The notes: a model not told the origin generated them from the letters alone. Positions 18,512 to 27,414 are shown, counted from the stretch's first letter. The stretch is DNA of 64,000 nucleotides from Oscillibacter sp. (GCF_028693505.1 NZ_JAQUVF010000005.1:1-64000), one strand, 5' to 3'. Program-made: numbers and translations.

Positions 18512-19271
18512 TCTCATTCAGGTCACCGACCTGAAGAAATACTACAACAAGGGCGCCATCAAGGCGCTGGACGGCGTCACGGTCAACGTGGAGCGGGGAG
18601 ACGTGATGGTGGTCATTGGGCCTTCCGGCTCCGGAAAGTCCACGTTTTTGCGCAGCCTGAACCTGCTGGAGGAGCCTACCGGCGGCTCCATCCTCTTTGA
18701 CGGCGTGGATATTACCAAGCGAAAAGTCAAAAACGCCGAGGGCAAGATCGTGAATCTGGATATCGACCAGCACCGCCAGAAGATGGGCATGGTGTTCCAG
18801 CATTTCAACCTCTTCCCCCACATGACCATTCTGGAGAACATGACGCTCGCGCCCATTCAGGTCAAGCACATAAGTCGGGCCGAGGCGGAGGACCGGGCGC
18901 TGGCTCTTTTGGACCGGGTGGGCCTCAAGGACCGGGCCGGCGCGTACCCCATCCAGCTCTCCGGCGGTCAGAAGCAGCGGGTGGCCATTGTCCGGGCCCT
19001 TGCCATGGAACCCTCCGTCATGCTCTTTGACGAGCCGACCTCCGCGCTGGACCCGGAAATGGTGGGTGAGGTGCTGGAGGTCATGAAACAGCTGGCCCAC
19101 GAGGGCACGACCATGGTGGTGGTGACCCACGAGATGGGCTTTGCCCGGGAGGTGGGAAACCGGGTTTTGTTCATGGCGGACGGACGTCTTTTAGAGCAGG
19201 GCACCCCTGCCGACATTTTTGGAAATCCCCAGCATCCCCGTCTCCGGGATTTCTTAAGCAAGGTCCTTTAA
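18495..19271 (+). CDS. Polar amino acid ABC transporter, ATP-binding protein
   Basis: 258 residues beginning with GTG at 18495, with AAGGAG at 18480-18485. Full set of ABC ATPase motifs: Walker [10 protein letters not shown] near residue 42, Q-loop in [13 protein letters not shown] near 98, signature LSGGQKQR near 155, Walker [12 protein letters not shown] near 176, and switch histidine in [10 protein letters not shown] near 213. The closest named families are GlnQ/HisP. It drives uptake by the binding protein and permease encoded just upstream. A hairpin terminator at 19285-19315 ends the operon. Confidence 0.94.
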   Translation: MATRDSLIQVTDLKKYYNKGAIKALDGVTVNVERGDVMVVIGPSGSGKSTFLRSLNLLEEPTGGSILFDGVDITKRKVKNAEGKIVNLDIDQHRQKMGMVFQHFNLFPHMTILENMTLAPIQVKHISRAEAEDRALALLDRVGLKDRAGAYPIQLSGGQKQRVAIVRALAMEPSVMLFDEPTSALDPEMVGEVLEVMKQLAHEGTTMVVVTHEMGFAREVGNRVLFMADGRLLEQGTPADIFGNPQHPRLRDFLSKVL

Positions 19272-19284
19272 AAGCATATTGCCG

Positions 19285-19315
19285 GCAAAGGCACGCACGG
19301 TGTGCGTGCCTTTGC
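19285..19315 (+). terminator. Hairpin after the amino acid ABC transporter operon
   Basis: Perfect 14-bp stem GCAAAGGCACGCAC/GTGCGTGCCTTTGC with loop GGT, beginning 13 bases after the ATPase stop. The T run is short, so it may be leaky into the next gene. Confidence 0.6.
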
Positions 19316-19366
19316 TGACTCTGTCGCCAAAACCGAAAAAGTGCGAGAATCCAAGAAAGGGAGAAG

Positions 19367-20820
19367 ATGTCTTTGATGAATCAAAACAAACAGGCGGCTC
19401 TTGCCGCGGTGGAGAAAAAAGCCCCTCTGGTGGCTGACGTGGCGGATTCCGTCTGGGAATACGCGGAGCTTTCCTTGCAGGAGGAGCGCTCTTGCGCCAA
19501 ATACTGCGCCGTTTTGGCCCAGGAGGGCTTTACCGTGGAAAAGGGGATCTGCGGCATCCCCACCGCCTTTTCCGCCGCCTACGGCAGCGGGCGCCCGGTG
19601 ATCGGCCTCCTGGCGGAATACGACGCCCTCTCCGGCCTCTCCCAAAAGGCGGAGAGCCTCACCCGGGAGGAGCGCATTCCCGGCGGCTGCGGACACGGCT
19701 GCGGGCACAATCTGCTGGGCGCCGGGGCGTTTGCCGCGGCACTGGGTGTGAAGGCCTATCTTGAAAAGAGCGGCGTCTCCGGCACGGTGGTGCTGTATGG
19801 CTGCCCCGGCGAGGAGGGCGGCGCGGCAAAGGCCTTTATGGCCCGGGAGAACCTGTGGCGGGCGCTGGACGCGGCGCTCACATGGCATCCCGATGACGTC
19901 AACGAGGTGGTCACCGGCTCCTCCAACTCCTGTATTCAGACCCAATACCACTTTACCGGCGTCGCCGCCCACGCCGCGGGAGACCCGGACCGGGGCCGCA
20001 GTGCGCTGGACGCGGTGGAGCTGATGAATCTGGGCGTTCAGTTTCTGCGGGAGCACATGAGCGACAAGGCCCGCGTCCACTATGCCATCACCGACGCCGG
20101 CGGTCGCAGTCCCAACGTGGTGCAGCCCCGCTCCAGCGTTTTGTGTATATGGTGCGGTCCAACCATGTGGCGGAGGCGGTAGCCCTACAGGCGCGGGTGG
20201 ACGACATCGCCCGGGGCGCGGCGCTGATGACGGAGACCACCTACAAAAAGCAGTTTATCGACGCGCTGGCGGACACCGTGCCAAACCACGCGCTGGAGAC
20301 GGTGCTCTACCGCAATTTCGAGGCGCTGGGCGTTCCCGCCCACACAGCAGATGAGCACGCGTACGCCAACGCCCTCGCCGCCACCTATCCCGGCAGCGAC
20401 GCGCTTCCCGGCATCGGGGCCGGGTACGACGCCGCCATCGCGGAGACGGTGCGCTCTCTGCGCGCGGCGGCGGGCGGGGCGATGAATGACTTCCTCGTGC
20501 CGCTCTATCAGGGGGAGGCCTTCCAGCCCGGCTCCACGGACGTGGGCGACGTGAGCTGGCAGTGCCCCACCGGGCAGATCCACGTGGCGTCCTGGCCCAA
20601 CGGCTGCCCCGGCCACAGCTGGCAGAATGTCTCCTGCGATCGGACGGAGATCGGCCACAAGGCCGCCGTCCACGCGGGCAAGGTGCTTGCCGGCGCCGTC
20701 ATCGATCTACTGGAGGACCCGGCGCTGCTGGCGGCGGCCAGAGCAGAATTTGAAAAGCAGACGGCGGCGGGGTATACCTGCCCCATTCCCCCGGACGCCG
20801 TGCCGGTGGTGCCGGATTGA
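19367..20820 (+). pseudogene. M20-family amidohydrolase (AbgB-like) broken by a 2-base frameshift
   Basis: The N-terminal part (19367-20182, 271 codons) has the metallopeptidase landmarks AEYDAL, GGCGHGCGHNLLG and CPGEEGGAAK. Its sequence is AbgB/aminoacylase-like up to NVVQPRSSVL and then runs into an out-of-family tail and stop. The family sequence resumes in another frame as YMVRSNHVAEA at 20146 and continues to a normal C-terminus at 20820. The break is GTT TTG TG TAT ATG at 20138-20151, best explained by duplication of a TG dinucleotide (20144-20145). Joined, the product would be about 483 residues. It follows the amino acid importer and may have hydrolysed N-acyl amino acids. Either a recent pseudogene or a sequencing error; a programmed shift is unlikely because there is no slippery heptamer. 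Confidence 0.85.
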
Positions 20821-20842
20821 GCCCACGCAAATCGTAAAAAAT

Positions 20843-20885
20843 GCAAACGAAGGAGGACCCGCAGCGCGGGTCCTCCTTCGTTTGC
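20843..20885. terminator. Bidirectional terminator hairpin
   Basis: A perfect 20-bp stem (20843-20862 with 20866-20885) around a 3-base loop AGC, sitting between the convergent M20 gene and the MATE gene. T-rich arm ends on the plus strand are short, but the stem is very stable. Confidence 0.75.
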
Positions 20886-20901
20886 CCGGGTGGGGCAGGC
20901 T

Positions 20902-22290
20902 TCATGCTTCGGCAGGCGGCGCTTCCAGCTCCGCCATGCTTTTTTTGAACTGTCGGGCAAAGAGAATCGCGGTGGTGCATACCGCCAGAAAATCAGCCAC
21001 AGGCTCCGCCAAAAATACCGCAAATGCTTTGCTGGCAAAGAAATGGGGCAGAATATAGATCAGGGGGATCAGCAAAATGATCTTTCGCAGCACCGCCAAA
21101 AAAAGGGACGCCTTGGCATTGCCCAGCGCAATGAAGGTCTGCTGGCAGGCGATTTGGATGCCGAAGATGCCGGTGGCGCCCATGTAAACCCGCAGCGCCC
21201 AAGCGGCGTAATCCACCAGCTCCGCATTGCTGTTGAAAATCAGGGCGAATACCCGGGGGAACAGCTGCACCAGCACCCACAGTCCCAGAGAGTATACCAC
21301 GCAGACGCGCAGCAGACAGGAAAACGCGTCGCGCACCCGCTGGGCGCTTCGCGCGCCGTAGTTGTAGCTGATGATGGGCTGAGCGCCCTGGGTGAGGCCG
21401 TGCAGGGGCATCATGGCAAACTGCATGATGCTGGTGAGCACCGTCATGGCGCCCACGGCGATGTCCCCGCCGTAGCGGAGCAGGGAGGCGTTGAAGCACG
21501 CGGCGATGAGGCTTTCCGTGGACTGCATGATAAAGGGCGCCAGCCCCAGCGCAAGACACGGCGCCACCACCTTTGCCCGAGGGCGCAGACTCTCCCGCCG
21601 CAGCCTCCATTTGGTCTGCTTTCCCGAAAGGAAACGCAGCACCCACGCCGCCGACACGGCCTGCGAGAGGATCGTTGCCAGCGCCGCGCCCCGCACGCCC
21701 ATGTGCAGGCCGAAAATGAAGAGCGGGTCCAGAATGGTGTTCAGCACCGCGCCGATGAGCACCGTCTGCATCCCCACGGTGGTGAAGCCCTGGGCGGTGA
21801 TAAACCCGTTCATGCCCAGCGTCACCTCCACAAAGAGCGTGCCGAGAGCATAGATCTGCATATACTCCATGGCGTAGCCGATGGTGTTTTCACTGGCGCC
21901 AAAGGTGAGCAGCAGCGGTCTTGCAAAAAACAGAAACGCCACGGTCAGGACCAAGGATGCCGCCACCAGCAGCGTAAAGCAGTTGCCCATAATCTGCTCC
22001 GCGCCCCGACTGTCGCCCCGCCCCTCCTGAATGGAGGCTCTGGGCGCGCCGCCCAGAGCCAGCAGCGCCGCAAAGGCGGAGATGACCATGATGATGGGCA
22101 GGCACACGCCCACGCCGGTCAGCGCCAGCTTGCCCACGGAATCCACAGGCTGCATGTGGCCGATGTATACGCGGTCCACCAGATTGTAGAGCATGTTCAC
22201 GATCTGGGAGGTGATCGTCGGCAAAGCCAGCGAAAACAGCAAACGGCCCACAGGGCCGTGTCCCAAATCTATCGTTTTCTGCCGCGTCAT
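20902..22290 (-). CDS. MATE-family multidrug/metabolite exporter
   Basis: 462 residues with about 12 membrane segments in two six-helix halves. The N-terminus GPVGRLLFSLALPTITSQIVNMLYNLVDRVYIGH is the typical MATE start (LALPTITSQI, YNLVDRVYIG), and the second half starts near LGLAPFIMQSTESLIAACFN with GAQPIISYNYGARSAQRV. MATE proteins export cationic drugs or metabolites using Na+ or H+. The ATG overlaps the stop of the marR gene by 4 bases, so the pair is one translationally coupled operon controlled from the promoter at 22792-22820. Natural substrate is unknown. Confidence 0.92.
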   Translation of the reverse strand: MTRQKTIDLGHGPVGRLLFSLALPTITSQIVNMLYNLVDRVYIGHMQPVDSVGKLALTGVGVCLPIIMVISAFAALLALGGAPRASIQEGRGDSRGAEQIMGNCFTLLVAASLVLTVAFLFFARPLLLTFGASENTIGYAMEYMQIYALGTLFVEVTLGMNGFITAQGFTTVGMQTVLIGAVLNTILDPLFIFGLHMGVRGAALATILSQAVSAAWVLRFLSGKQTKWRLRRESLRPRAKVVAPCLALGLAPFIMQSTESLIAACFNASLLRYGGDIAVGAMTVLTSIMQFAMMPLHGLTQGAQPIISYNYGARSAQRVRDAFSCLLRVCVVYSLGLWVLVQLFPRVFALIFNSNAELVDYAAWALRVYMGATGIFGIQIACQQTFIALGNAKASLFLAVLRKIILLIPLIYILPHFFASKAFAVFLAEPVADFLAVCTTAILFARQFKKSMAELEAPPAEA

Positions 22291-22736
22291 GCAAGGCCCC
22301 CCTTCCCCAGCGAGGTACCGTTGCGCAGGGCCTTCTCCAGCAGCATGTCCAGCTGACCGATCTCCTCGGGAGAAAAGCCGGAGAGCAGGCGCTCGCCGCA
22401 GGCATTTTGAATCCGCTGTGCCTCCGCCACCAGCGGACGCGCCGCGTCTGTGAGCGTCAGGTGAACGATGCGCCGGTCCGCCCGGTCCGGTACGCGGGAT
22501 AAAAGGCCCCGGGACACCAGAAATTCCACGGCCTGCGACACCTGGGATTTGGAAAGCCCCCGGAAGAGCGTCACATCCCGGGCGGTGTCGTATTCCGGAT
22601 TATTCGCCAAAAACAGCAACACATTCACATCTTTCATGGAAAGACCGGCCTGCTCCAGAAGCGGGTCAAACTGGCGGGTATAAAACTTTCCGAACTGCTG
22701 ATAAAATTGCAGCATTTGGGTATAAGAAATAGGCAT
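22287..22736 (-). CDS. MarR-family transcriptional regulator
   Basis: 149 residues from the ATG at 22736, chosen for the GAGGAG site just upstream and because MarR proteins normally start close to MPISYTQMLQFYQQFGKFYTRQFDPLL. The winged helix-turn-helix is recognisable: MKDVNVLLFLANNPEYDTARDVTLFRGLSKSQVSQAVEFLVSRGLLSRVPDRADRRIVHLTLTDAARPL. It precedes and overlaps the MATE gene, and its own promoter contains two palindromes at 22756-22784. The expected role is a ligand-released repressor of itself and the exporter. Confidence 0.9.
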   Translation of the reverse strand: MPISYTQMLQFYQQFGKFYTRQFDPLLEQAGLSMKDVNVLLFLANNPEYDTARDVTLFRGLSKSQVSQAVEFLVSRGLLSRVPDRADRRIVHLTLTDAARPLVAEAQRIQNACGERLLSGFSPEEIGQLDMLLEKALRNGTSLGKGGLA

Positions 22737-22755
22737 GCCCTTCTCCTCTTCTATT

Positions 22756-22784
22756 GTTCTTGAAAGAACTGTTCTTTTCAGAAC
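22756..22784. promoter_or_regulatory. Twin palindromes, probable MarR operator
   Basis: GTTCTT-GA-AAGAAC (22756-22769) and GTTCT-TTTC-AGAAC (22771-22784) lie side by side, separated by one base, just downstream of the -10 box of the marR promoter and upstream of the marR ATG. Two adjacent dyads of this size over the transcription start are typical of MarR autoregulation. Confidence 0.65.
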
Positions 22785-22791
22785 ACTCGAT

Positions 22792-22820
22792 ACCATACCA
22801 TTCAAAAGCGGCATTGTCAA
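22792..22820 (-). promoter_or_regulatory. Promoter of the marR-MATE operon
   Basis: On the minus strand, TTGACA (22815-22820), 17-base spacer, TATGGT (22792-22797). It is placed correctly before the operator palindromes and the marR start. Confidence 0.75.
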
Positions 22821-22842
22821 GGCCCGAAATACCGGATAAGGA

Positions 22843-22871
22843 TTGACAAACGCTGACCGACGCAGTATGAT
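22843..22871 (+). promoter_or_regulatory. Promoter of the degV gene
   Basis: TTGACA (22843-22848), 17-base spacer, TATGAT (22866-22871), 45 bases before the degV ATG. Divergent from the marR promoter, with the two -35 boxes 22 bases apart. Confidence 0.8.
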
Positions 22872-22915
22872 AAGAAAAAATATGGTATGCAAAACTATAT
22901 TACAAGGAGATTCAT

Positions 22916-23761
22916 ATGACCTGGAACATTGTGGGTGACAGCAGCTGCGATTTACGTGCGGCCGATTTTGAGAGCGACCTGATCCATTTTGAGACGGTGC
23001 CGCTGCGGCTCCAGGTGGGTGACCGGGAGTTTTTGGATAACGACGAGCTGGAGGTGCCGCTGCTGCTGGCGGCGATGGGCGTGGAAAAAAGCGCGTCCTC
23101 CACGGCCTGCCCGTCCCCGGCGGCGTTTGCCCGCGCCTTTGAAAAGGGGGACCGGACCATTTGCTTTACGATTTCCTCAAGTCTTTCCGGCACCTATAAC
23201 GCCGCCATGATGGGGCGGGAAATGGTGTTGGAGGAGCATCCGGAAAAGCAGGTCTGCGTCATTGACTCCAAGTCCACTGCCGGTGTCATGGTGCTGCTGA
23301 TCCGCCGCGCCCAAGAGCTGGTGGAAGCCGCGCCGGAGAGCGATTTCGAGACGATCTGCGGTCAGCTGCGGCTGTATCAGGCCGCGCTGCGCACCTGCTT
23401 TACGCTGGAGAGCTTTGACAATCTTATCAAAAACGGCCGGATGCGGCCTCTGGTGGGGACGCTGCTTCATACGCTTGGCATCCATGTGATCGCCGAGGCC
23501 ACCCCCCAGGGCACCCTCCATGTCTCTGACAAGGCCCGGGGCGAAGCCAAGACCTACAAGGCCATCACCGCGCTGATGAGCGCCAGCAAGGACTGCGCGG
23601 GGGCCGAGGTCGTGATCTCCCACTGCGAAAACCTGACGGGGGCGCTGCGGCTGAAGGAACAGATTCAAGCGGACCTGCCCGTCAAGCGGGTGGATATCCT
23701 CCCCTGCCGCGGACTCACCTCCTTCTACGCCATGGAAAAGGGCCTGATCCTCGGCTATTGA
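22916..23761 (+). CDS. DegV-family fatty acid-binding protein
   Basis: 281 residues, typical DegV length, starting at the ATG after AAGGAG. The N-terminus WNIVGDSSCDL matches the DegV I-x-x-DS-x-x-DL pattern, and the middle holds FTISSSLSGTYNAAMMG and VCVIDSKSTAGVMVLLI, the second and third family blocks that line the lipid-binding pocket. DegV proteins (FakB relatives) bind a fatty acid and present it to a fatty acid kinase in Firmicutes. No fakA-like gene is visible here. It is monocistronic, with its own consensus promoter and a terminator. Lipid specificity cannot be read. Confidence 0.9.
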   Translation: MTWNIVGDSSCDLRAADFESDLIHFETVPLRLQVGDREFLDNDELEVPLLLAAMGVEKSASSTACPSPAAFARAFEKGDRTICFTISSSLSGTYNAAMMGREMVLEEHPEKQVCVIDSKSTAGVMVLLIRRAQELVEAAPESDFETICGQLRLYQAALRTCFTLESFDNLIKNGRMRPLVGTLLHTLGIHVIAEATPQGTLHVSDKARGEAKTYKAITALMSASKDCAGAEVVISHCENLTGALRLKEQIQADLPVKRVDILPCRGLTSFYAMEKGLILGY

Positions 23762-23764
23762 GTG

Positions 23765-23801
23765 AAAAAGAGCGTCCGGACAATCTGTCCGGGCGCTTTT
23801 T
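23765..23801 (+). terminator. Terminator after degV
   Basis: Hairpin AAAAAGAGCGTCCGGACA/TGTCCGGGCGCTTTTT, 4 bases after the degV stop. The A and T runs at both ends could also serve the convergent rubrerythrin gene. Confidence 0.85.
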
Positions 23802-23815
23802 GTATGGGCTGCGTT

Positions 23816-24427
23816 TTAGCAAAGGACGGAGGCACCGCCCCACGGCGCCATTTCCAGACGGATAAAAAAGCCCTGATCGTGGTTGCACACGGGACAGACC
23901 TTCGGGGCCTCCAGCCCCTCTTGGATATGACCGCAGTTCAGGCACATCCAGCCGCACACCGTGTCGGAGACGAACAGCGCGCCGGATTCCAGCAGGTCCG
24001 CCAGATGGCCGAAGCGGTTGCCGTGGGTCTGCTCGATTTTGGAGATCTGGCGGAAGGAGGAGGCCACCGCGGAAAAGCCCTCCTTGGCGGCAATCTCCCC
24101 GAACGTCCGATATACGGGATCAAATTCCTCATACTCGTTGTGCTGGGCATACCGCAGCAGTTGCACCACGTTGCTTGTCTGGTCCAGCGGGTAGCTGGCG
24201 TCGATCTCTACGGTGGTCCCGCCCAGGTCCTTCATGTGGTTGTAGAAGATTTCCGCGTGCTCCTTTTCCTGCCCGGCGGTGAACTGGAACACCGCCTCCA
24301 GCACGTGAAGCTTTTGCTGCTTGCACAGCGAGGCTGCAAAGGTATAGCGGTTGCGCGCCTGACTTTCCCCCGCAAACGAGCGCATTAAGTTTTTTAGGGT
24401 CTCACTTTCCTGCAAAGAAACTGACAT
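23816..24427 (-). CDS. rbr: Rubrerythrin
   Basis: 203 residues. The ferritin-like diiron domain covers the first 150 residues, with the helix ligands in FAGESQARNRYTF, GQEKEHAEIF and IEQTHGNRF. A rubredoxin-like C-terminal domain carries CLNCGH and CPVCNHDQGFF, the two CxxC pairs binding Fe(SCys)4. Rubrerythrins reduce hydrogen peroxide in anaerobes using electrons from NADH or rubredoxin. The gene is divergent from a peroxiredoxin gene over a 142-base spacer, so both peroxide defences may respond to the same signal. I see no clear PerR box in that spacer. Confidence 0.94.
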   Translation of the reverse strand: MSVSLQESETLKNLMRSFAGESQARNRYTFAASLCKQQKLHVLEAVFQFTAGQEKEHAEIFYNHMKDLGGTTVEIDASYPLDQTSNVVQLLRYAQHNEYEEFDPVYRTFGEIAAKEGFSAVASSFRQISKIEQTHGNRFGHLADLLESGALFVSDTVCGWMCLNCGHIQEGLEAPKVCPVCNHDQGFFIRLEMAPWGGASVLC

Positions 24428-24569
24428 TCATGGTTCCTCCTGTCGTCATTTATGGAAATAGGCTTTGCAAAAACAGCGGTTCCTATGCGAAAGCGGGCGG
24501 CCTTTTTGCGCCGGAACGGGAACGCCCGCGCGACATGGGGCATACACTGTCAGGCAAGGAGGTCATGCC

Positions 24570-25226
24570 ATGGACAATCATCTTTCTTTAGGAATGCAGG
24601 CGCCGGATTTTTCCGCCGTTACCACCTTTGGACCGCTGCGCCTTTCCGACTATAAGGGGAAATGGGTGGTGCTGTTTTCCCATCCCGGCGATTTCACACC
24701 GGTTTGCACCACGGAATTTATCGCCTTTTCCAAGGCGATTGCGCAGTTTGACGCGCGCAACGCCCAGCTGCTGGGGCTGAGCATCGACAGCAATCCCTCT
24801 CATCTGGCCTGGGTCTATGCCATCTATCTCACCACGGGCATTCAGGTCCCCTTCCCCGTGATCGCGGACCGGACGGGGGAGATCGCCCGGCAATATGGAA
24901 TGATCGCGCCGGACGCCAGTCGGCAGGAAACGGTGCGCAACGTGTTTCTCATCGATCCGGAGCAAAAAATCCGGGCGATTTTGATTTATCCGCTGACCAA
25001 CGGGCGCAGCATCCCGGAAATTCTGCGGCTGCTCACGGCGCTGCAAACCACGGATGAAAACCATGTGGTCACACCGGCAAACTGGCAGCCGGGCCAGCCG
25101 GTGCTGGTGCCGCCCCCGCAGACCTATGAAGCGCTGCTGGAGCGGCAAAACAGTCCGGAAAAGCAGGGCCTGACCTGCAAGGACTGGTTTTTGTGCGGAA
25201 AAGAGCTGCCGGAGACGACGGAATGA
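24570..25226 (+). CDS. Peroxiredoxin, 1-Cys/Prx6-type
   Basis: 218 residues from the ATG at 24570, which has AAGGAGG 6 bases upstream; the frame is open further upstream without a site. The peroxidatic motif HPGDFTPVCTTEF is near residue 40, followed by thioredoxin-fold strands and a long C-terminal arm (TPANWQPGQPVLVPPPQTYEA) characteristic of Prx6-type proteins. The C-terminus has two more cysteines in CKDWFLCGKEL, which could act in resolving the disulfide, as in archaeal Prx6 homologues. It reduces peroxides in the cytoplasm. It stands opposite rubrerythrin and ends at a terminator shared with RNase J. Confidence 0.9.
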   Translation: MDNHLSLGMQAPDFSAVTTFGPLRLSDYKGKWVVLFSHPGDFTPVCTTEFIAFSKAIAQFDARNAQLLGLSIDSNPSHLAWVYAIYLTTGIQVPFPVIADRTGEIARQYGMIAPDASRQETVRNVFLIDPEQKIRAILIYPLTNGRSIPEILRLLTALQTTDENHVVTPANWQPGQPVLVPPPQTYEALLERQNSPEKQGLTCKDWFLCGKELPETTE

Positions 25227-25290
25227 GTTTCCTTCGGCGCAAACCGGGGCAGTGGGCCGCAAGTCAAGCGGAATGAGCGGCCTGCCGCTG

Positions 25291-25328
25291 AAAAAAAGCC
25301 TCCCGACAGCATCTGTCGGGAGGCTTTT
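25291..25328. terminator. Bidirectional terminator between peroxiredoxin and RNase J
   Basis: 16-bp stem AAAAGCCTCCCGACAG/CTGTCGGGAGGCTTTT with flanking A run on the left and T run on the right, serving both convergent genes. Confidence 0.88.
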
Positions 25329-25342
25329 GGAAGTTTTGGACC

Positions 25343-27001
25343 TTACAGTTTGGTCACAACGGGAATGACCATGGGATTGCGCTTGGTGTTTTTGAAGAGA
25401 TAGTTGCTGACGGCGGATTTCACGGTGCCCTTCAGCTCGCCCTCGTCCCGGCTGTGCTTCCGGGTCACCGACTCTGCGGCTTCCGCCGCCACGCTTTGCA
25501 AATCCTTCATCAGATCGCCGGACTCCTTCACATAGATGAAGCCGCGGGTGATGATCTCCGGCGGAGAGAGCAGCGCGCCGTCGTGGGAGGAGACGGGCAT
25601 AACCACCACGACCATGCCGTCCTCAGCCAGACGCTTGCGGTCCCGCATGACCACGGCGCCCACGTCGCCCACGCCGGAACCGTCCACATATACCTCGCCT
25701 GCGGGCACGCTGCCGCCCAGCTTAAGGGTCTTAGCGGTGATCTCGATGGCGGTGCCGTTGTCGGCAATGGCGATGTGATTGCGGTCCATGCCCATCTGCT
25801 GGGCAAGCTGGCTGTGGATTTGCAGCATCCGTTGCTCACCGTGGAGGGGGACGAAGAAGCGGGGCTTAGTCAGCGCGTGGATGATCTTCAGCTCCTCCTG
25901 ACAGGCGTGACCGGAGACGTGCAGCATATCCGCCCGGTCATAGACCACCGTGGCCCCCTTGCGGAACAGCTCGTTGATGACGCGGCCCACCGTCACCTCG
26001 TTGCCGGGGACGGCAGAGGCGGAGATGATGACCTTGTCGCCCGCGCCGATCTCCACCTGCTTGTGGGTGGAAAATGCCATGCGGTAGAGGGCGCTCATTT
26101 CCTCGCCCTGAGAGCCGGTGGTGACGATGACCTGCTTGTTTTTGGGCAGGCCCTTGATCTTGGTGATGTCCATCAGGGTGTTCTTGGGCACCTTCATATA
26201 CCCCAGCTCCGTGGACACGCGCATCATGTTTTCCATGCTGCGCCCGGTGACTGCCACCTTGCGCCCGCAGGCGGCGGCGGCGTCCAGCACCTGCTGGACC
26301 CGGTGGACGTTGGAGGCGAAGGTTGTGACGATGATCCGGTCGTCGCAGTTGTTGAACTGGCGGGTAAAGGTCACGCCCACGGTTTTTTCCGAGGGGGTGA
26401 AGCCGGGACGCTCCACGTTGGTGGAGTCGGCGCACAGCGCCAAAACGCCTTCCTTCCCCAGCTCGCCCAGACGGGCAAGGTCAATGACCTCGCCGTCAAT
26501 GGGGGTGGAGTCGATCTTGAAGTCGCCGGTGTGGACCACCGTGCCCATATGGGTGTGGATGGCAAAGGCCACGGAATCGGCGATGGAGTGGTTCACGTGG
26601 ATAAATTCCACCGTGAATTTTCCGGCCCGGACGGATTTGCCGGACTCCACAGTGATGAGCTTGGTGCTCTTGGTGAGGCCGTGCTCATCCAGCTTCAGCT
26701 TGATGAGGCCGGCAGTGAAACGGGTGCAGTAAATGGGCATGTTGACCTGCTTGAGCACATAGGGAATGGACCCCACGTGGTCCTCGTGTCCGTGGGTGAT
26801 GAACAGGCCGCGGATGCGGGCGCGGTTTTTGATGAGGTACGTGACGTCGGGAATGATGCAGTCGATGCCGTACATGTCGTCATCGGGGAACGCCATGCCG
26901 CAGTCCACCACAATGATCTCCCCGCCGTACTCATAGGCGGTCATGTTTTTGCCGATTTCGTTGAGACCGCCAAGGGGGATGATTTTCAATTTTTCTGCCA
27001 T
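25343..27001 (-). CDS. rnj: Ribonuclease J
   Basis: 552 residues, the normal size. Metallo-beta-lactamase/beta-CASP fold: HGHEDHVG at residues 70-77 gives the Zn ligands, GDFKIDSTP supplies the next acidic ligand, then the beta-CASP segment with TGSQGEEMSAL and the HVSGHACQEELK and FVPLHGEQRM motifs. RNase J is the 5'-3' exoribonuclease and endonuclease central to mRNA decay and rRNA maturation in Firmicutes. It is monocistronic with a leader of about 270 bases to a candidate promoter near 27276. An ACTCC-type site (GGAGT on the coding strand) precedes the ATG. Confidence 0.95.
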   Translation of the reverse strand: MAEKLKIIPLGGLNEIGKNMTAYEYGGEIIVVDCGMAFPDDDMYGIDCIIPDVTYLIKNRARIRGLFITHGHEDHVGSIPYVLKQVNMPIYCTRFTAGLIKLKLDEHGLTKSTKLITVESGKSVRAGKFTVEFIHVNHSIADSVAFAIHTHMGTVVHTGDFKIDSTPIDGEVIDLARLGELGKEGVLALCADSTNVERPGFTPSEKTVGVTFTRQFNNCDDRIIVTTFASNVHRVQQVLDAAAACGRKVAVTGRSMENMMRVSTELGYMKVPKNTLMDITKIKGLPKNKQVIVTTGSQGEEMSALYRMAFSTHKQVEIGAGDKVIISASAVPGNEVTVGRVINELFRKGATVVYDRADMLHVSGHACQEELKIIHALTKPRFFVPLHGEQRMLQIHSQLAQQMGMDRNHIAIADNGTAIEITAKTLKLGGSVPAGEVYVDGSGVGDVGAVVMRDRKRLAEDGMVVVVMPVSSHDGALLSPPEIITRGFIYVKESGDLMKDLQSVAAEAAESVTRKHSRDEGELKGTVKSAVSNYLFKNTKRNPMVIPVVTKL

Positions 27002-27297
27002 AGTATAGAAATACTCCTTTTTGTATACAAGATATGTACAGACCTCTCAACGAAAGACAAAACGCGGCGAAGTGTTTTTACGTGCAAAAAAGCGCACACA
27101 AAATAAAGACGCCCGTTGCCTGCCCGGCCCCGTTTCGCCGGCAGGGGTTCAGTTACGCCATGTCGTTTTGAACTATGAGAGCTGTCTATTTATTTGACCG
27201 GACGAGACTTCCGCCCGCGCCGGTAAAATACGAAGAAAGCGGAGAAGAAACGCTTCTCAACGCTTGGATTGTTATAGTATAGCACAGAAACACCGGT
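27002..27297 (-). other. RNase J leader and promoter region with a repeated palindrome
   Basis: About 300 bases without a gene upstream of RNase J. On the minus strand an extended -10 sequence TGC-TATACT lies at 27276-27284, giving a leader of about 270 bases. The perfect 10-bp palindrome TTGTATACAA occurs at 27021-27030, close to the ATG, and again at 27298-27307, just upstream of the -10. Long RNase J leaders are known targets of autoregulation in other bacteria, but no such mechanism can be proven here. Confidence 0.4.
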
Positions 27298-27414
27298 TTG
27301 TATACAATTTTTTTTAGGCGGGCCATGGGGCGCAGGCGGACGGCGCTGGTAGCCGAAAGGAAATTTTTTCATCCGGACGGCAGCGCGTTTTGCGTGCATG
27401 GAGACGTTTGGCTG

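Noticed and set aside
19367..20820. Programmed ribosomal frameshift in the M20 gene
   Set aside because: No slippery heptamer or downstream stimulator is visible, and the family does not use frameshifting; a TG duplication explains the break more simply.
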